DNA of 64,000 bases from Psychrobacter sp. FDAARGOS_221 (GCF_002313155.2 NZ_NWFK02000001.1:3038001-3102000); one strand, 5' to 3'; positions 1-10,362 are shown, counted from the stretch's first letter. Numbers and translations: made by a program. Notes: generated by a model from the letters alone, not told the origin.

Positions 1-143
1 CCGCGCCTATGCATTAATTAAAAATAAGGAGGGTTATTGTCGCTAATTTTTGGTCATATAGCAAACGCTGTCACCCTTTTTTTATGACCAGCTCAGTACG
101 CAAAGTGCCTTTGATAGCCAGTCATAGCCTATATTAAAGTGTT

Positions 144-1070
144 TTAGGCGTTATCGATTTGTTTTTGTAACCAGTTCAGCAAATCTTGATAGACCAGTTG
201 ATTGTCTTTTTCATGCAAGGGTTCATGACGCATTAAGGGGTATAAAAGCTGTTCAACTTGTTTGAACCCTTGCTTTTGCATGCGAATGGTTAGTTTGCGT
301 ATGCCTTTACCCATATCACCGACTGGATCATCTTCGCCACTGATAAATAGCATAGGGAAGCTTGGGTCAATGGTATCCGCCCAGCCTTTGTCAAGACCGG
401 CTTGCATTAATTGGAATAAAGTCAAATAGCCATTGTTGGTGAAGTCAAAACCACACAGAGGATCATTTTCATACTCTTTAATGGCTTCAGGATTGGCACA
501 TAACCAGGCACGATCTGATTTGATACGGTTATTCTTTAAGCGTGAATTGAATAATTTATTAACCACAGCGGTAAAGGTGGCATTAGGGCGCTTCGGTTGT
601 AATCGATTAAGTGTTTTTGCTAATGGAATACCTAATTTAACCAATGGGTTGTAATCACTGCTGCCCATTAAAATGGCGCCATCAAACTCACTACTGTGAA
701 CTTGTAGCACAGTACGAGCGATAAATGAGCCCATTGAATGCCCTAAGATAAAGTGAGGTACATCAGGGTATTGCTGCTTAAGAATATCAGCCATGATAAT
801 GACATCTTTTAACAGCGTTTGCATCGGGTGTTTTTTGGCGAAATAACCCAATTCATCAGCATTACGAATACTGCGTCCATGACCTAAATGATCATAGGTT
901 AGGACAGCAATACCGTGCTCTGCTAAAAACTGAGCAAATTTGGCATAGCGCCCGCTGTGCTCAGTCATACCGTGTAAAATCAGCAAGGTTGCTTTGGCAG
1001 GTTGTTTTGGCTCAAATAGGGTATGGTTTAGAGTGTGAATCTTATCTGATGAGAGCAGAGTCTTAACCAT
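144..1070 (-). CDS. Alpha/beta hydrolase, monoacylglycerol lipase-like
   Basis: A 308-residue serine hydrolase of the Hydrolase_4 / lysophospholipase family, probably a cytosolic esterase or monoacylglycerol lipase. Seen: an oxyanion-side HGMTEHSGR segment at residues 33-41, DHLGHGRS near 60-67, the nucleophile elbow GHSMG at 110-114 (Ser112), a probable acidic residue in SGEDDPVGD near 244-252, and a C-terminal His in RHEPL near 282, so the triad looks complete. No signal peptide is evident. The start is supported by AGGA eight bases upstream. It is transcribed alone and divergently from the TRAP operon. The exact substrate cannot be read from sequence. Confidence 0.85.
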   Translation of the reverse strand: MVKTLLSSDKIHTLNHTLFEPKQPAKATLLILHGMTEHSGRYAKFAQFLAEHGIAVLTYDHLGHGRSIRNADELGYFAKKHPMQTLLKDVIIMADILKQQYPDVPHFILGHSMGSFIARTVLQVHSSEFDGAILMGSSDYNPLVKLGIPLAKTLNRLQPKRPNATFTAVVNKLFNSRLKNNRIKSDRAWLCANPEAIKEYENDPLCGFDFTNNGYLTLFQLMQAGLDKGWADTIDPSFPMLFISGEDDPVGDMGKGIRKLTIRMQKQGFKQVEQLLYPLMRHEPLHEKDNQLVYQDLLNWLQKQIDNA

Positions 1071-1518
1071 GAAGCGTCCTTTATATAATAGTATTGGTTT
1101 TTGCTTGATATTGTATGAAGTCTGACCAGAGTACAGCTGTTTACATCCGTTGTTTTAAGTCAACAGCTATTGCCTGTTAAAACTAATAATCCGTAAACTA
1201 GTGAATAATCTTGACCGATATTGATTGAAAATATTGGTTCAAATTTTTGGTAAATAATGACTTATTATACCTGATAATTGCATAGCGCTCAGGGTCTAGA
1301 TGCTGATATTATTATTGCGCTTTAGTATCAGTTTGTTGCAATATATGCTATAAATATTACTACTTCAAAAAATAAATTTTGTAAGTTTATGATAATCACA
1401 CTCTGCATTAGTTTATATTGAAAATCGAAGTATGCATTTTAACTTTCAGCGTATAACCATAGCTGATAACTTATATCAATAATTCATACCACTCATTCAT
1501 AGGTACTAGGATATAACC
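1071..1518. other. Divergent intergenic region
   Basis: This 448-base AT-rich gap lies between the divergent hydrolase and TRAP operon and must carry promoters for both. No convincing open reading frame, tRNA or strong hairpin was seen. The TRAP gene start has TAGGA about eight bases upstream of its ATG. Confidence 0.5.
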
Positions 1519-2535
1519 ATGACAAAAAAATCATTTAAAACAAAAGCATCTTTATTAGCAACTGTACTTTTAGCAAGCAGTCTTGGCTTGAGCGCATGCT
1601 CAAATGAAAGTGATACAAATAGTGCTGCAGATAGTGAAGCAGCAGTATCGGCAGATAAATTACAAACTAAGTTTGTTACGCTTGCAACTGGCGGTGCATC
1701 TGGTCCATATAACATTATTGGTACCTCTCTAACAGAAGCTTACAATGCGACCTATGGCGTTAACTCTAAAACGCAAACCACAGGTGCTTCGGTTGAAAAT
1801 ATGAATTTGATCGATCAAGGCAAGGTTGAAATGGCCTTTGCAATGAGCGATGTTGTGAACGATGCTGTGCTGGGTAGAAATAACTTTAATGCACCAATCA
1901 CTAAAGTACAGCAAGTTGCAGCGCTATATCCTAACTATGTTCAAATCGTGACTTCAAAAAAATCAGGTATCAAGAACTTTGAAGACTTGAAGGGTAAACG
2001 TATTGCAGTGGGTGCACAAAACTCTGGAGTTGAAGTAAATGCGCGCAACTTACTACAAGGTTTTGGCATGACATATGATGATGTTAAAGTTGACTATTTG
2101 GGTTATGCAGAAGCTGCTGATGCCTTAAAATCAGGTAAGCTAGATGCCGCTTTCTTAACCAGTGGCTTGCCAAACTCGTCGTTAATGGAGCTGCAACAAG
2201 GGTTTGATTTGCAGTTGGTTAGTATCGATCCTGCTAAGGTTGCAGAAATTGCTCAAGATGAAACTTACTTTACGGCAAAAGAAATTCCAGCAGGCACCTA
2301 TGGCAATGAAACTGCTATTCCGACAGCTGCTATCATGAATGCTTTGGTTGTAAGCTCTGATATGTCAGAAGATGATGTTTACAAGTTAACCAAAACCTTC
2401 TTTGAGAGCTTGGATAAGTTAAAAACAGCGCATCAGGCAGCAGCGGATATTAGTTTAGAAAATGCACAACAAGGCATGGTTGCACCTGTTCACCCTGGTG
2501 CTCAAAAGTACTATGATGAGCAAGTTGCTCAGTAG
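1519..2535 (+). CDS. TAXI-family TRAP transporter solute-binding lipoprotein
   Basis: A 338-residue periplasmic binding component of a TRAP transporter, which captures a small organic anion and hands it to the membrane permease encoded two genes downstream. The N-terminus has a basic stretch, a hydrophobic segment and a lipobox ending at Cys27 (LSAC), so it should be a lipid-anchored protein rather than a free periplasmic one. The GGASGPYNIIG segment near residue 58 and the overall length fit the TAXI (TRAP-associated extracytoplasmic immunogenic) family. The gene is followed after 24 bases by the DUF1850 gene. The ligand is unknown; some TAXI systems have been linked to glutamate or other carboxylates. 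Confidence 0.9.
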   Translation: MTKKSFKTKASLLATVLLASSLGLSACSNESDTNSAADSEAAVSADKLQTKFVTLATGGASGPYNIIGTSLTEAYNATYGVNSKTQTTGASVENMNLIDQGKVEMAFAMSDVVNDAVLGRNNFNAPITKVQQVAALYPNYVQIVTSKKSGIKNFEDLKGKRIAVGAQNSGVEVNARNLLQGFGMTYDDVKVDYLGYAEAADALKSGKLDAAFLTSGLPNSSLMELQQGFDLQLVSIDPAKVAEIAQDETYFTAKEIPAGTYGNETAIPTAAIMNALVVSSDMSEDDVYKLTKTFFESLDKLKTAHQAAADISLENAQQGMVAPVHPGAQKYYDEQVAQ

Positions 2536-2559
2536 TATTTATTAGGTTATTGTCTTTAG

Positions 2560-3186
2560 ATGATAAAGCCATTAAAAAACCAGTACGGCCAACTTCGCTT
2601 TACTGGTTTTTTTGTTTTGGTATTCTTGATTAGCGGTGTTTTGTTAGTTGCTAATTGGCAGCAACAACGCATTGAAGTTGTCTTTAAAAATCAATCTTGT
2701 CTGTTAGAAGGAACAGCCTTTGAACTTCAATGGATTCATTCAGTTGAAAAGCAACAATGGGTGGAAGCTTATCAAGTTCAAGATAAAAACTTATTGCTAA
2801 CAGATACCTATTTTGAAACCTTTGGTGCCGGATCGCCGTCGATGTCTGCAAGTGACTTAATAGACGATAGTATTCAACACCAATCACAGTTGTTGAATCA
2901 AAAGCAAGCCGCTGCTTACCAAGCTAGACAGAATCACTTGAATCAAAAATATCAACATTATGTGCACTATCAAGTTAATCAGCAACTGCCATATCTAAAC
3001 TGGATGGTGTCCTCTCATGTAAAGGCTATCATTATCAATCAGAATCAAACACTGCCAATTTATCAATGGGTTAGTGATTATACTAATATTTATATTGCAC
3101 CCAAGAAACTAACAGTATGGGCGCAGCTGTTACAGGAATCATGTCATGACTACACCGCACACAGTTCGGCCAGAATCAGAGGATGA
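2560..3186 (+). CDS. DUF1850 domain protein of the TAXI-TRAP operon
   Basis: A 208-residue protein with one N-terminal membrane segment (about residues 15-31) followed by a mostly hydrophilic, extracytoplasmic region. The IHSVEKQQWVEAYQV stretch and the following FETFGAGSPS stretch match the hallmarks of DUF1850, a family usually encoded between the TAXI binding protein and the fused permease. Its role is undefined; the conserved position suggests an accessory of the transporter. The C-terminus overlaps the permease gene by 41 bases in another frame, and the extra Gln-rich middle section (about residues 100-140) looks lineage-specific. Confidence 0.75.
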   Translation: MIKPLKNQYGQLRFTGFFVLVFLISGVLLVANWQQQRIEVVFKNQSCLLEGTAFELQWIHSVEKQQWVEAYQVQDKNLLLTDTYFETFGAGSPSMSASDLIDDSIQHQSQLLNQKQAAAYQARQNHLNQKYQHYVHYQVNQQLPYLNWMVSSHVKAIIINQNQTLPIYQWVSDYTNIYIAPKKLTVWAQLLQESCHDYTAHSSARIRG

Positions 3187-5179
3187 TTTAGGTTCACCAT
3201 CTGCTGAAAAGCAGCAGCAGATACTTGAAAAGTTTGATAGAGAGTCAGTCACACGACGTTTAAAAAATAAGCACATTGGTTGGTTTATTTCAGCTTTGGC
3301 TATCGCTTATGCTGCTTTCCACTTATATATTACATTTAACCCAATGCCAGCATTATTGCAGCGTGCCATTCACGTTGGTGTCGGATTTGCATTAATTTTT
3401 CTAATTTTCCCGGTATCTAAAAAGTCATCGAGACAGAAAGTGGCCTGGTATGATTGGATCTGGAGTATTCTTTCATTTTCAGGTGTTGCTTACCTAATGG
3501 TTGAATACCAGGATATTGTTACTGTGCGCGGGGGGATACCAAATCAGTTAGATATTGTCTTCGCTATAATTACCGTCCTGTGCGTATTAGAAGGCACACG
3601 ACGTATTACAGGGTTTATTTTGCCGTTATTCGCCCTTATCTTTTTAGCATATCCCTTCTTTAGTCATTTAGACTTTATGCCTAATAGGCTATTAACCAGA
3701 CCCTATGATATCGGAGATATTTTCGGTCAGTTATATTTAAAAACCGAAGGTTTATATTCAACTGCCATCGGTGCCTCTGTTACTTTTATCTTCTTATTTA
3801 TCTTATTCGGTGCTTTTTTATCTCGATCAGGGATGGGGCAACTGTTTAATGATTTAGCATTAGCGCTGGCAGGGCATAAGCAAGGCGGGCCAGCAAAAGT
3901 TGCGGTGATATCAAGTGGATTTATGGGAAGTATTAATGGTGCAGCTGTCGCAAACGTCGTAGGCACCGGTGCCTTCACCATTCCTCTAATGAAAAAAGTT
4001 GGTTATCATAAAAACTTTGCAGGTGCTGTTGAAGCCAGTGCTTCTGTGGGCGGACAAGTGTTGCCACCTATTATGGGTGCCAGTGCTTTTATCATGGCCG
4101 AAACAACTGGGGTTAAGTACAGTACCATTGCATTAGCAGCATTACTGCCAGCAGTTTTATACTATCTTGGTGTGATTGCTCAAGTGCACTTTCGAGCAGG
4201 ACGCCGTGATTTAAAAGGGATTGCAAAAGAGAGTTTGCCACGCCTTAAAGATGTGATGAAGGCACGTGGGCATATGCTATTACCGATTGTATTTCTAGTC
4301 TTTTTGTTAGGTAAATCAGTACCTGTAGGTTTCGCTGCAGCATATACTATTGGGTTTACGGTAGTAATGAGTATGCTAAAGGCTGAAACGCGTATGGGCT
4401 TTAAGGATATACTGGGTGCTCTTGAAGATGGTGCTCGCCAGTCTTTAGCGGTAATGGCAGCTTGTGCGGTGGTAGGTATTATCATCGGTGTGGTGAGTTT
4501 AACCAGCTTTGGCTCGGTAATGACTTCTTCCATTGTGACCTTAGGCGCAGGTTCATTATTCTTAACCCTTATTTTGACCATGTTAGCGTCTATGGTATTG
4601 GGTATGGGTCTACCTTCAATTCCTGCGTATATTATTACGGCGACTATGGCAGCGCCAGCATTGGCAGGTTTTGATATTCCTATTTTAGCCGCCCATATGT
4701 TTGTATTTTACTTTGGTATCTTCGCTAATATTACACCGCCAGTTTGTTTAGCAGCCTTTGCTGGTGCGGGTATTGCCGGCGGTGATCCAATGAAAACAGG
4801 CTTCCAGTCTTTAAGACTGGCTTTAGCTGGATTTATTGTTCCCTTCATGTTCATCTATAATCCCACCATGTTAATGATTGACCCAGCAGGGCTTGCAGTG
4901 ACTGCCAAAGAGTTCCCTTTACCACCAGTGATTGAAATTATTACAGTTGTATTTACTTCAGTGACTGGTGTGATTGGATTAAGTGCAGCAGTAGAAGGGT
5001 ACTTTAAAGGTGAGATGAATGCGATTACTCGTGTGGTATTGGCTATCGGAGCATTACTGCTTATTTACCCTGAAGTTATGACAGATATTGTCGGGGGCGT
5101 TATCGTATTCGGTATCATTGCATTCAATATTAATGCTAACAAGTCAAATAACAAACCGGTTTCTGTGACTCGACTCTAA
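3146..5179 (+). CDS. TRAP transporter fused permease (TAXI type)
   Basis: A 677-residue inner-membrane protein combining the small (DctQ-like, 4 TM) and large (DctM-like, 12 TM) TRAP subunits in one chain, as is usual for TAXI systems. Seen: a charged cytosolic N-terminus of about 45 residues, then many hydrophobic helices, with the conserved GLPSIPAYIITATMAAPAL stretch in the second half. It would drive cation-coupled uptake of the ligand presented by the lipoprotein at 1519. The start overlaps the DUF1850 gene by 41 bases, implying translational coupling. A strong hairpin terminator follows at 5215-5254. Confidence 0.92.
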   Translation: MTTPHTVRPESEDDLGSPSAEKQQQILEKFDRESVTRRLKNKHIGWFISALAIAYAAFHLYITFNPMPALLQRAIHVGVGFALIFLIFPVSKKSSRQKVAWYDWIWSILSFSGVAYLMVEYQDIVTVRGGIPNQLDIVFAIITVLCVLEGTRRITGFILPLFALIFLAYPFFSHLDFMPNRLLTRPYDIGDIFGQLYLKTEGLYSTAIGASVTFIFLFILFGAFLSRSGMGQLFNDLALALAGHKQGGPAKVAVISSGFMGSINGAAVANVVGTGAFTIPLMKKVGYHKNFAGAVEASASVGGQVLPPIMGASAFIMAETTGVKYSTIALAALLPAVLYYLGVIAQVHFRAGRRDLKGIAKESLPRLKDVMKARGHMLLPIVFLVFLLGKSVPVGFAAAYTIGFTVVMSMLKAETRMGFKDILGALEDGARQSLAVMAACAVVGIIIGVVSLTSFGSVMTSSIVTLGAGSLFLTLILTMLASMVLGMGLPSIPAYIITATMAAPALAGFDIPILAAHMFVFYFGIFANITPPVCLAAFAGAGIAGGDPMKTGFQSLRLALAGFIVPFMFIYNPTMLMIDPAGLAVTAKEFPLPPVIEIITVVFTSVTGVIGLSAAVEGYFKGEMNAITRVVLAIGALLLIYPEVMTDIVGGVIVFGIIAFNINANKSNNKPVSVTRL

Positions 5180-5214
5180 CAAAGAGCTTATTTCAACCGA
5201 CGCGTTTTATCTGT

Positions 5215-5254
5215 AAAAAAGGAGGTCTACTTATTGGCAGACCTCCCTTTTTTT
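5215..5254. terminator. Bidirectional rho-independent terminator
   Basis: A run of six A, an 8-bp stem (GGAGGTCT with AGACCTCC), a 10-base loop and a run of T. The A and T runs on either side allow it to end both the TRAP operon on the plus strand and lipA on the minus strand. Confidence 0.85.
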
Positions 5255-5296
5255 ATTGCTTAGAAAATAGCTTTTATAAATTTAGAAAGCTATCAA

Positions 5297-6349
5297 TTAG
5301 CAACCTAACTTTTTGCCAGCGGCTTCCGCTTCCAACGCTTTTTTGCTGCGAATTGGCGCTGGGCAATCTTCGCCATAGTATTGACGATCAGCGAAGTAGC
5401 TTGAGCGTACCATAGGACCTGCCCAGATACTAAAGAAGCCAATCTTCTTACCATAGTCCATATAGCGCTGGAACTCATCTGGATGCACATAACGGTCGAC
5501 AGGGGCATGGTTTTTACTTGGCTGTAAGTACTGGCCAATGGTAATCATGTCCACGTCATGTGCTTTTAAGTCATCAAGTAGTTCGTAGACTTCTTCTTCT
5601 GTCTCACCAAGACCGACCATAAAGCCACATTTAGTTGCAATATCTGGGCGACGTGCTTTGTACTCTTTTAACAGATTTAGTGAGTGTTGATAGTCTGAAC
5701 CTGGACGGAATGCTTTGTATAAGCGGGGCACGGTTTCGATGTTATGGTTAAACACATCTGGCGCGGTCTTAGTTAATAAATCTAACGCCACTTCCATACG
5801 ACCACGGAAATCAGGTACTAAGATTTCAATTAAGCAGCTAGGGCTTAATGCACGAGATTCATTCATAACGTCAACGAAATGCTGTGCACCACCGTCTTTA
5901 AGATCATCACGGTCCACAGAGGTGATAACCGCATATTTTAGACCTAAGCCTAAAATAGTTTCAGCGGTATGACGTGGCTCATCAGGATCCAACTCATTCG
6001 GACGACCATGCGCCACATCACAGAATGGGCAGCGACGGGTACAGATATCACCCATAATCATAAAGGTCGCTGTACCATCACCAAAGCACTGGGCTAGGTT
6101 AGGGCAGGCAGCTTCTTCACAAACAGTATATAGCTTTTGTTCACGCAACGTCTTTTTGATGCGCGCAACTTCAGCAGGCGAGGACATTCTGACACGAATC
6201 CAGTCCGGCTTTTTAGGCGCTTCTACCGTTGGGATGACTTTAATTGGGATACGGGCAACTTTGTCGTATCCACGTAACTTTTCCCCTTTGACCGCTTTTT
6301 TTGGTTTTGGCGAGGCTTTAGGGACAAAGGTTTCTACAGTATTTGTCAT
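5297..6349 (-). CDS. lipA: Lipoyl synthase
   Basis: Radical-SAM enzyme that inserts two sulfur atoms into octanoyl chains on lipoyl domains of 2-oxoacid dehydrogenases and the glycine cleavage system. Seen (350-residue numbering): the auxiliary cluster motif Cys77, Cys82, Cys88; the radical-SAM CxxxCxxC at 103, 107, 110; and the C-terminal RSSY. The longest frame would begin at 6379, but that ATG lacks a ribosome binding site, whereas the ATG at 6349 has AGGA eleven bases upstream, so the shorter form is annotated. No lipB is adjacent. The start is supported but not certain; the function is clear. Confidence 0.95.
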   Translation of the reverse strand: MTNTVETFVPKASPKPKKAVKGEKLRGYDKVARIPIKVIPTVEAPKKPDWIRVRMSSPAEVARIKKTLREQKLYTVCEEAACPNLAQCFGDGTATFMIMGDICTRRCPFCDVAHGRPNELDPDEPRHTAETILGLGLKYAVITSVDRDDLKDGGAQHFVDVMNESRALSPSCLIEILVPDFRGRMEVALDLLTKTAPDVFNHNIETVPRLYKAFRPGSDYQHSLNLLKEYKARRPDIATKCGFMVGLGETEEEVYELLDDLKAHDVDMITIGQYLQPSKNHAPVDRYVHPDEFQRYMDYGKKIGFFSIWAGPMVRSSYFADRQYYGEDCPAPIRSKKALEAEAAGKKLGC

Positions 6350-6526
6350 AATAATATCTGTCCTAACCCTTTTTAGCATAAGGGTTTTATTGATTTCATT
6401 GGTTTTTTATTAGTGGTTAATAGCACTATAAAATTATGAACGCCATTATAACAGATATAGGGGGCAGATGCCGATAACTCAAGGGTGTAATCGTAGTATT
6501 AGAATTTATAACCCTAAAGCTTAATT

Positions 6527-6937
6527 TTAGAGCTCGGTTAAATCAAATCCCATCTCAGTTAACACTTCAATCGCCGCTCGGAATGCTTTTTGAGTGGCTG
6601 GCGCACCGCAGTAAGGTAGACTGTGCATCAATACTTCGCGGATTTCAGCAACCGTTGCACCATTATTAATTGCACCTCGTATATGCCCTTTAAGCTCATT
6701 TGGACTTTTTTGAGCAATTAAAAATGCCATGGTAACCAATGAGCGGTACTTATGCGGTAACACTTCATCGTCTTGCCAAGTGCTGCCCCAAGCGTGTTCA
6801 ATAATCCAGTCTTGAAGCGGCTGAGTAAACGGGGTTGCTGATTGCAAAGAGCGTTTGACATGTGTCTCGCCCATTACTTTAGTACGTACCTTTAGACCAT
6901 TTTGATAATTGTTACTGTCATAGTTGTTGTCTGACAT
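6527..6937 (-). CDS. Carboxymuconolactone decarboxylase family protein
   Basis: A 136-residue protein of the AhpD/CMD family, closest in layout to the PcaC-like branch: RSLVTMAFLIAQ near the middle, then HIRGAINNGATVAEIREVL and YCGAPATQKAF. The two-Cys AhpD motif CxxC is absent; one Cys occurs in the YCGAP segment. PcaC decarboxylates 4-carboxymuconolactone in the protocatechuate pathway, but no pca genes are nearby, so that reaction is not assigned. It is a single gene transcribed away from acnB. Confidence 0.8.
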   Translation of the reverse strand: MSDNNYDSNNYQNGLKVRTKVMGETHVKRSLQSATPFTQPLQDWIIEHAWGSTWQDDEVLPHKYRSLVTMAFLIAQKSPNELKGHIRGAINNGATVAEIREVLMHSLPYCGAPATQKAFRAAIEVLTEMGFDLTEL

Positions 6938-7204
6938 TGCCGCGCATCCTTCAGCTAGTGAGAAGTTAGTGGGGTTAGTATTTATAACATCAGTTAAATG
7001 AGTCTGGAAAATAACCTTACTTTGTTAAATAAGACGTTGTCAATCAACTTGTGTGCTTTGTCGATTGAGCCAATCAAGATTTGGCTAAAAAGTAAAAATG
7101 ACTGACCAACAGATATTTGACGCTAACATCAGTCTTTATACCATGTATTTCTAAAATAAATGTTCGATATGGCCTTAAAATACGGCCGCTTTACAGTTTG
7201 GTGA
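6938..7204. other. Intergenic region between CMD gene and acnB promoter
   Basis: Divergent promoter DNA, AT-rich, with a short GGCC inverted repeat near 7175-7190. No gene was seen here. Together with the acnB leader it makes a gap of more than 500 bases. Confidence 0.4.
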
Positions 7205-7233
7205 TTAACTTTTTAGCTAATTTAAGCTATATT
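7205..7233 (+). promoter_or_regulatory. Predicted sigma-70 promoter of acnB
   Basis: TTAACT at 7205-7210 and TATATT at 7228-7233 with exactly 17 bases between them. If used, transcription begins near 7240 and leaves a leader of about 220 bases before acnB. Confidence 0.5.
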
Positions 7234-7462
7234 ATGCGGCAGTGTTAAACCCACCTGCATGGTGTCGGAAGCCACCACTTAAATCGATAGAATATCGTTG
7301 CCTACAACGGTCTTATACGTGATGAAAATGATCATAAGTAAGCTGTTATTATAAAAATAGGGCATATCTGATAAGCGATAGCATTGATGAATCAATAATA
7401 TCGGTCTATCTTTAGTGGCAGCTACCCAAGCCTGCATCAAATAATTAAAGAGGATGCTTATT

Positions 7463-10066
7463 GTGTTAGACGCATATCGTAAACATGTCGAAGAACGTGC
7501 CCAACTTGGTACAGTACCTTTACCACTTTCTGAGCACCAAACAGCCGATCTAGTTGAGCTATTAAAAAACCCACCAGCAGGTGAAGAAGAGTTTTTAATG
7601 GACTTGTTGGTTAACCGTGTACCAGCAGGTGTTGACCAAGCCGCTTATGTTAAAGCAGCGTTCTTAGCCGCTATCGTAAAAGGTGAAGCAACCTCACCAC
7701 TTATCGACAAGAAAAAAGCTGTTGATATCTTAGGTACTATGCAAGGTGGTTATAACGTATTACCTCTAGTTGAAGCACTAGATGATGCTGAAGTTGCTGA
7801 AAACGCAGCGACTGCTCTTAAGAGAACATTGCTTGTATTTGATGCGTTCAACGACGTCACTGAAAAAGCTGAAGCGGGTAACGAGAAAGCAAAAGAAGTT
7901 ATCCAGTCTTGGGCAGACGCTGAGTGGTTCTTAAACCGCCCAGAAGTACCTAAAAAGATGACTTACACTGCGTTCAAAGTGACTGGCGAAACCAACACTG
8001 ACGACCTATCACCAGCACAGGATGCGTGGAGCCGCCCAGACATTCCACTACATTCATTAGCGATGCACAAAAACTCTCGTGACGGCATCCAAGCTGACGA
8101 AGAGGGTGTACGTGGTCCAATGAAGCTAATTGATGAGCTTAAAGAAAAAGGCCATCCATTAGCATACGTTGGTGATGTTGTTGGTACGGGCTCAAGCCGT
8201 AAATCAGCGACTAACTCAGTACTTTGGTTAATGGGCGATGATATCCCTAACGTACCAAACAAACGTGCTGGCGGTCTTGTACTAGGTGGTAAAATTGCAC
8301 CTATCTTCTACAACACTATGGAAGACTCAGGCGCATTACCTATCGAAAACGTTGCTGTTGATAACATCGACATGGGTGATGTATTTGATATCTACCCACA
8401 TGATGGCAAAATCACTAAGCATGATTCAGACGAAGTTCTGTCAACTTTTGAGCTAAACTCAAACACGCTACTTGACGAAGTTCGTGCTGGCGGTCGTATC
8501 CCATTAATCGTTGGCCGTGCATTAACTAACCGTGCTCGTGAGTACATGGGTCTTGAGCATTCAGACGTATTCGCTAAGCCAGAACAACCAGAATCTTCAG
8601 ACAAAGGCTTTACTTTAGCTCAGAAGATGGTTGGTAAAGCATGTGGTATGGAAGGCGTACGTCCAGGTATGTACTGTGAGCCTAAGATGACCACTGTTGG
8701 TTCGCAAGATACCACTGGTCCTATGACTCGTGACGAACTAAAAGACTTAGCTTGCTTAGGTTTCCAAGCAGACCTAGTTATGCAGTCTTTCTGTCACACA
8801 GCCGCTTATCCAAAGCCAGTTGACGTTGAAACTCAGCACACACTACCTGACTTCATCATGAACCGTGGCGGTGTTAGCTTACGTCCAGGTGACGGTATCA
8901 TTCACTCATGGTTGAACCGTATGCTTCTTCCAGATACTGTTGGTACTGGTGGTGACTCGCATACTCGTTTCCCAATGGGTATCTCATTCCCAGCAGGTTC
9001 TGGTCTGGTTGCGTTCGCAGCAGCGACTGGTGTTATGCCACTAGATATGCCTGAATCTGTACGTGTTCGTTTCGTTGGTGAGCGTCAGCCTGGTATCACT
9101 CTACGTGACCTAGTACACGCTATCCCATTACAAGCGATCAAAGAAGGTTACTTAACTGTTGATAAGAAAGGTAAAATCAACGAGTTTAACGGCCGTATCT
9201 TAGAGATCGAAGGTCTAGAAGACTTAACCGTTGAGCAGGCGTTCGAATTATCTGACGCATCAGCTGAGCGTAGTGCTGCTGGTTGTACCATCACTCTATC
9301 TGAAGAGTCAGTCACTGAGTACTTAAACTCTAACATCACACTACTTAAGTGGATGATCTCTGAAGGTTATGGCGATGCGCGTACGCTAAGCCGTCGTATC
9401 GAAGCTATGCAAGAGTGGTTGAAGAGCCCAAGCTTAATGCGTGCTGACGAAGATGCAGAATACGCAATCGATATGACTATCGATATGAGCCAAATCAAAG
9501 AGCCAGTACTTTGCTGCCCGAACGATCCAGATGATGCTAAGACACTATCTGACGTTGCTGGCGACAAGATTGACGAAGTATTCATCGGTTCTTGTATGAC
9601 TAACATCGGTCACTTCCGTGCCGCTGGTAAACTATTACAAGAAGTACCTGCAGGTAGCTTGAAAACTCGTCTATGGATTGCACCACCAACTAAGATGGAT
9701 GCACGCCTATTGATGGAAGAAGGTTACTACAATACTTACGCACAAGCCGGCGCACGTACTGAAATGCCAGGTTGTTCACTATGTATGGGTAACCAAGCAC
9801 GTATTGCTCCAGGCTCTACTGCAGTATCTACTTCTACTCGTAACTTCCCGAACCGTCTAGGTCAAGGTGCTAACGTATACCTAGCATCAGCTGAGCTTGC
9901 TGCGGTTGCTGCGGTACTTGGTAAACTACCTACTAACGAAGAATATCAGCAATACGCTGGCATGCTAAACAGCATGGGTGACGAAGTATATCGTTACATG
10001 AACTTCGACCGTATGGAAGAGTACACTGAAGAAGCAGATAAAATTAACGTGGCACAACTGTCATAA
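7463..10066 (+). CDS. acnB: Bifunctional aconitate hydratase 2 / 2-methylisocitrate dehydratase
   Basis: TCA-cycle aconitase B, interconverting citrate and isocitrate, also able to act on 2-methylisocitrate. Seen: N-terminal [12 protein letters not shown] and the [18 protein letters not shown] block typical of the B-type domain order, and the 4Fe-4S ligands near Cys711 (GSCMTNIGH), Cys771 and Cys774 (CSLC). The ATG at 7454 lies inside the AGAGGA ribosome binding site; the in-frame GTG at 7463 sits eight bases after it and gives an N-terminus matching E. coli AcnB, so 867 residues are annotated. Monocistronic, with a long leader and a strong terminator. Confidence 0.97.
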   Translation: MLDAYRKHVEERAQLGTVPLPLSEHQTADLVELLKNPPAGEEEFLMDLLVNRVPAGVDQAAYVKAAFLAAIVKGEATSPLIDKKKAVDILGTMQGGYNVLPLVEALDDAEVAENAATALKRTLLVFDAFNDVTEKAEAGNEKAKEVIQSWADAEWFLNRPEVPKKMTYTAFKVTGETNTDDLSPAQDAWSRPDIPLHSLAMHKNSRDGIQADEEGVRGPMKLIDELKEKGHPLAYVGDVVGTGSSRKSATNSVLWLMGDDIPNVPNKRAGGLVLGGKIAPIFYNTMEDSGALPIENVAVDNIDMGDVFDIYPHDGKITKHDSDEVLSTFELNSNTLLDEVRAGGRIPLIVGRALTNRAREYMGLEHSDVFAKPEQPESSDKGFTLAQKMVGKACGMEGVRPGMYCEPKMTTVGSQDTTGPMTRDELKDLACLGFQADLVMQSFCHTAAYPKPVDVETQHTLPDFIMNRGGVSLRPGDGIIHSWLNRMLLPDTVGTGGDSHTRFPMGISFPAGSGLVAFAAATGVMPLDMPESVRVRFVGERQPGITLRDLVHAIPLQAIKEGYLTVDKKGKINEFNGRILEIEGLEDLTVEQAFELSDASAERSAAGCTITLSEESVTEYLNSNITLLKWMISEGYGDARTLSRRIEAMQEWLKSPSLMRADEDAEYAIDMTIDMSQIKEPVLCCPNDPDDAKTLSDVAGDKIDEVFIGSCMTNIGHFRAAGKLLQEVPAGSLKTRLWIAPPTKMDARLLMEEGYYNTYAQAGARTEMPGCSLCMGNQARIAPGSTAVSTSTRNFPNRLGQGANVYLASAELAAVAAVLGKLPTNEEYQQYAGMLNSMGDEVYRYMNFDRMEEYTEEADKINVAQLS

Positions 10067-10095
10067 GTTGACCCATTAAACGTTAATTTTTAGCT

Positions 10096-10133
10096 AAAAA
10101 AAGACCCCGTATCGAAAGATTCGGGGTCTTTTT
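10096..10133 (+). terminator. Terminator of acnB
   Basis: Stem GACCCCG with CGGGGTC, an inner ATC-GAAA-GAT mini-stem with a GNRA-type tetraloop, and flanking A and T runs. It follows the acnB stop by about 30 bases. Confidence 0.9.
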
Positions 10134-10236
10134 ATGATGACTCAATTCGTATTATTGTTGAACCAGTTTATAATTAAAATCTGTTCTTATAAATCTAGCT
10201 CTTGAATTGAAGGAATTAATGAAGGTTTATTTAGCA

Positions 10237-10362
10237 TCAATCATCTTGTTCAAAAAATGCAATCTTAATGACATAGACTAAGAATAAAAGCGCTAATACC
10301 AGTAATACGGTTTCAATCACATTATCCGTTAACGACTGATTTAAATACATGGTTTGTTTCAT
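10237..10362 (-). CDS. 41-residue single-pass membrane peptide coupled to the BCCT transporter
   Basis: A short frame whose ATG overlaps the stop codon of the BCCT gene (ATGA, four bases shared), with AG-rich sequence from the transporter's last codons (GGAGAAAAAAGAG) as ribosome binding site. The translation has a polar N-terminus (MKQTMYLNQSLTDN), one strongly hydrophobic segment of about 20 residues (VIETVLLVLALLFLVYVIKI) and an acidic tail ending FFEQDD. The overlap and topology suggest a co-translated small subunit or regulator of the transporter, but I do not recognise the family. It is too short for routine gene callers. Confidence 0.6.
   Translation of the reverse strand: MKQTMYLNQSLTDNVIETVLLVLALLFLVYVIKIAFFEQDD

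Noticed and set aside
1071..1518. Possible tRNA or small RNA in the large gap
   Set aside because: No GTTCGA-type T-loop or cloverleaf pairing found; the same search in the other long gaps was also negative.
4180..4581. 133-codon minus-strand frame inside the TRAP permease
   Set aside because: Shadow of the permease gene; low-complexity Pro/Thr/Ile composition and no family resemblance.
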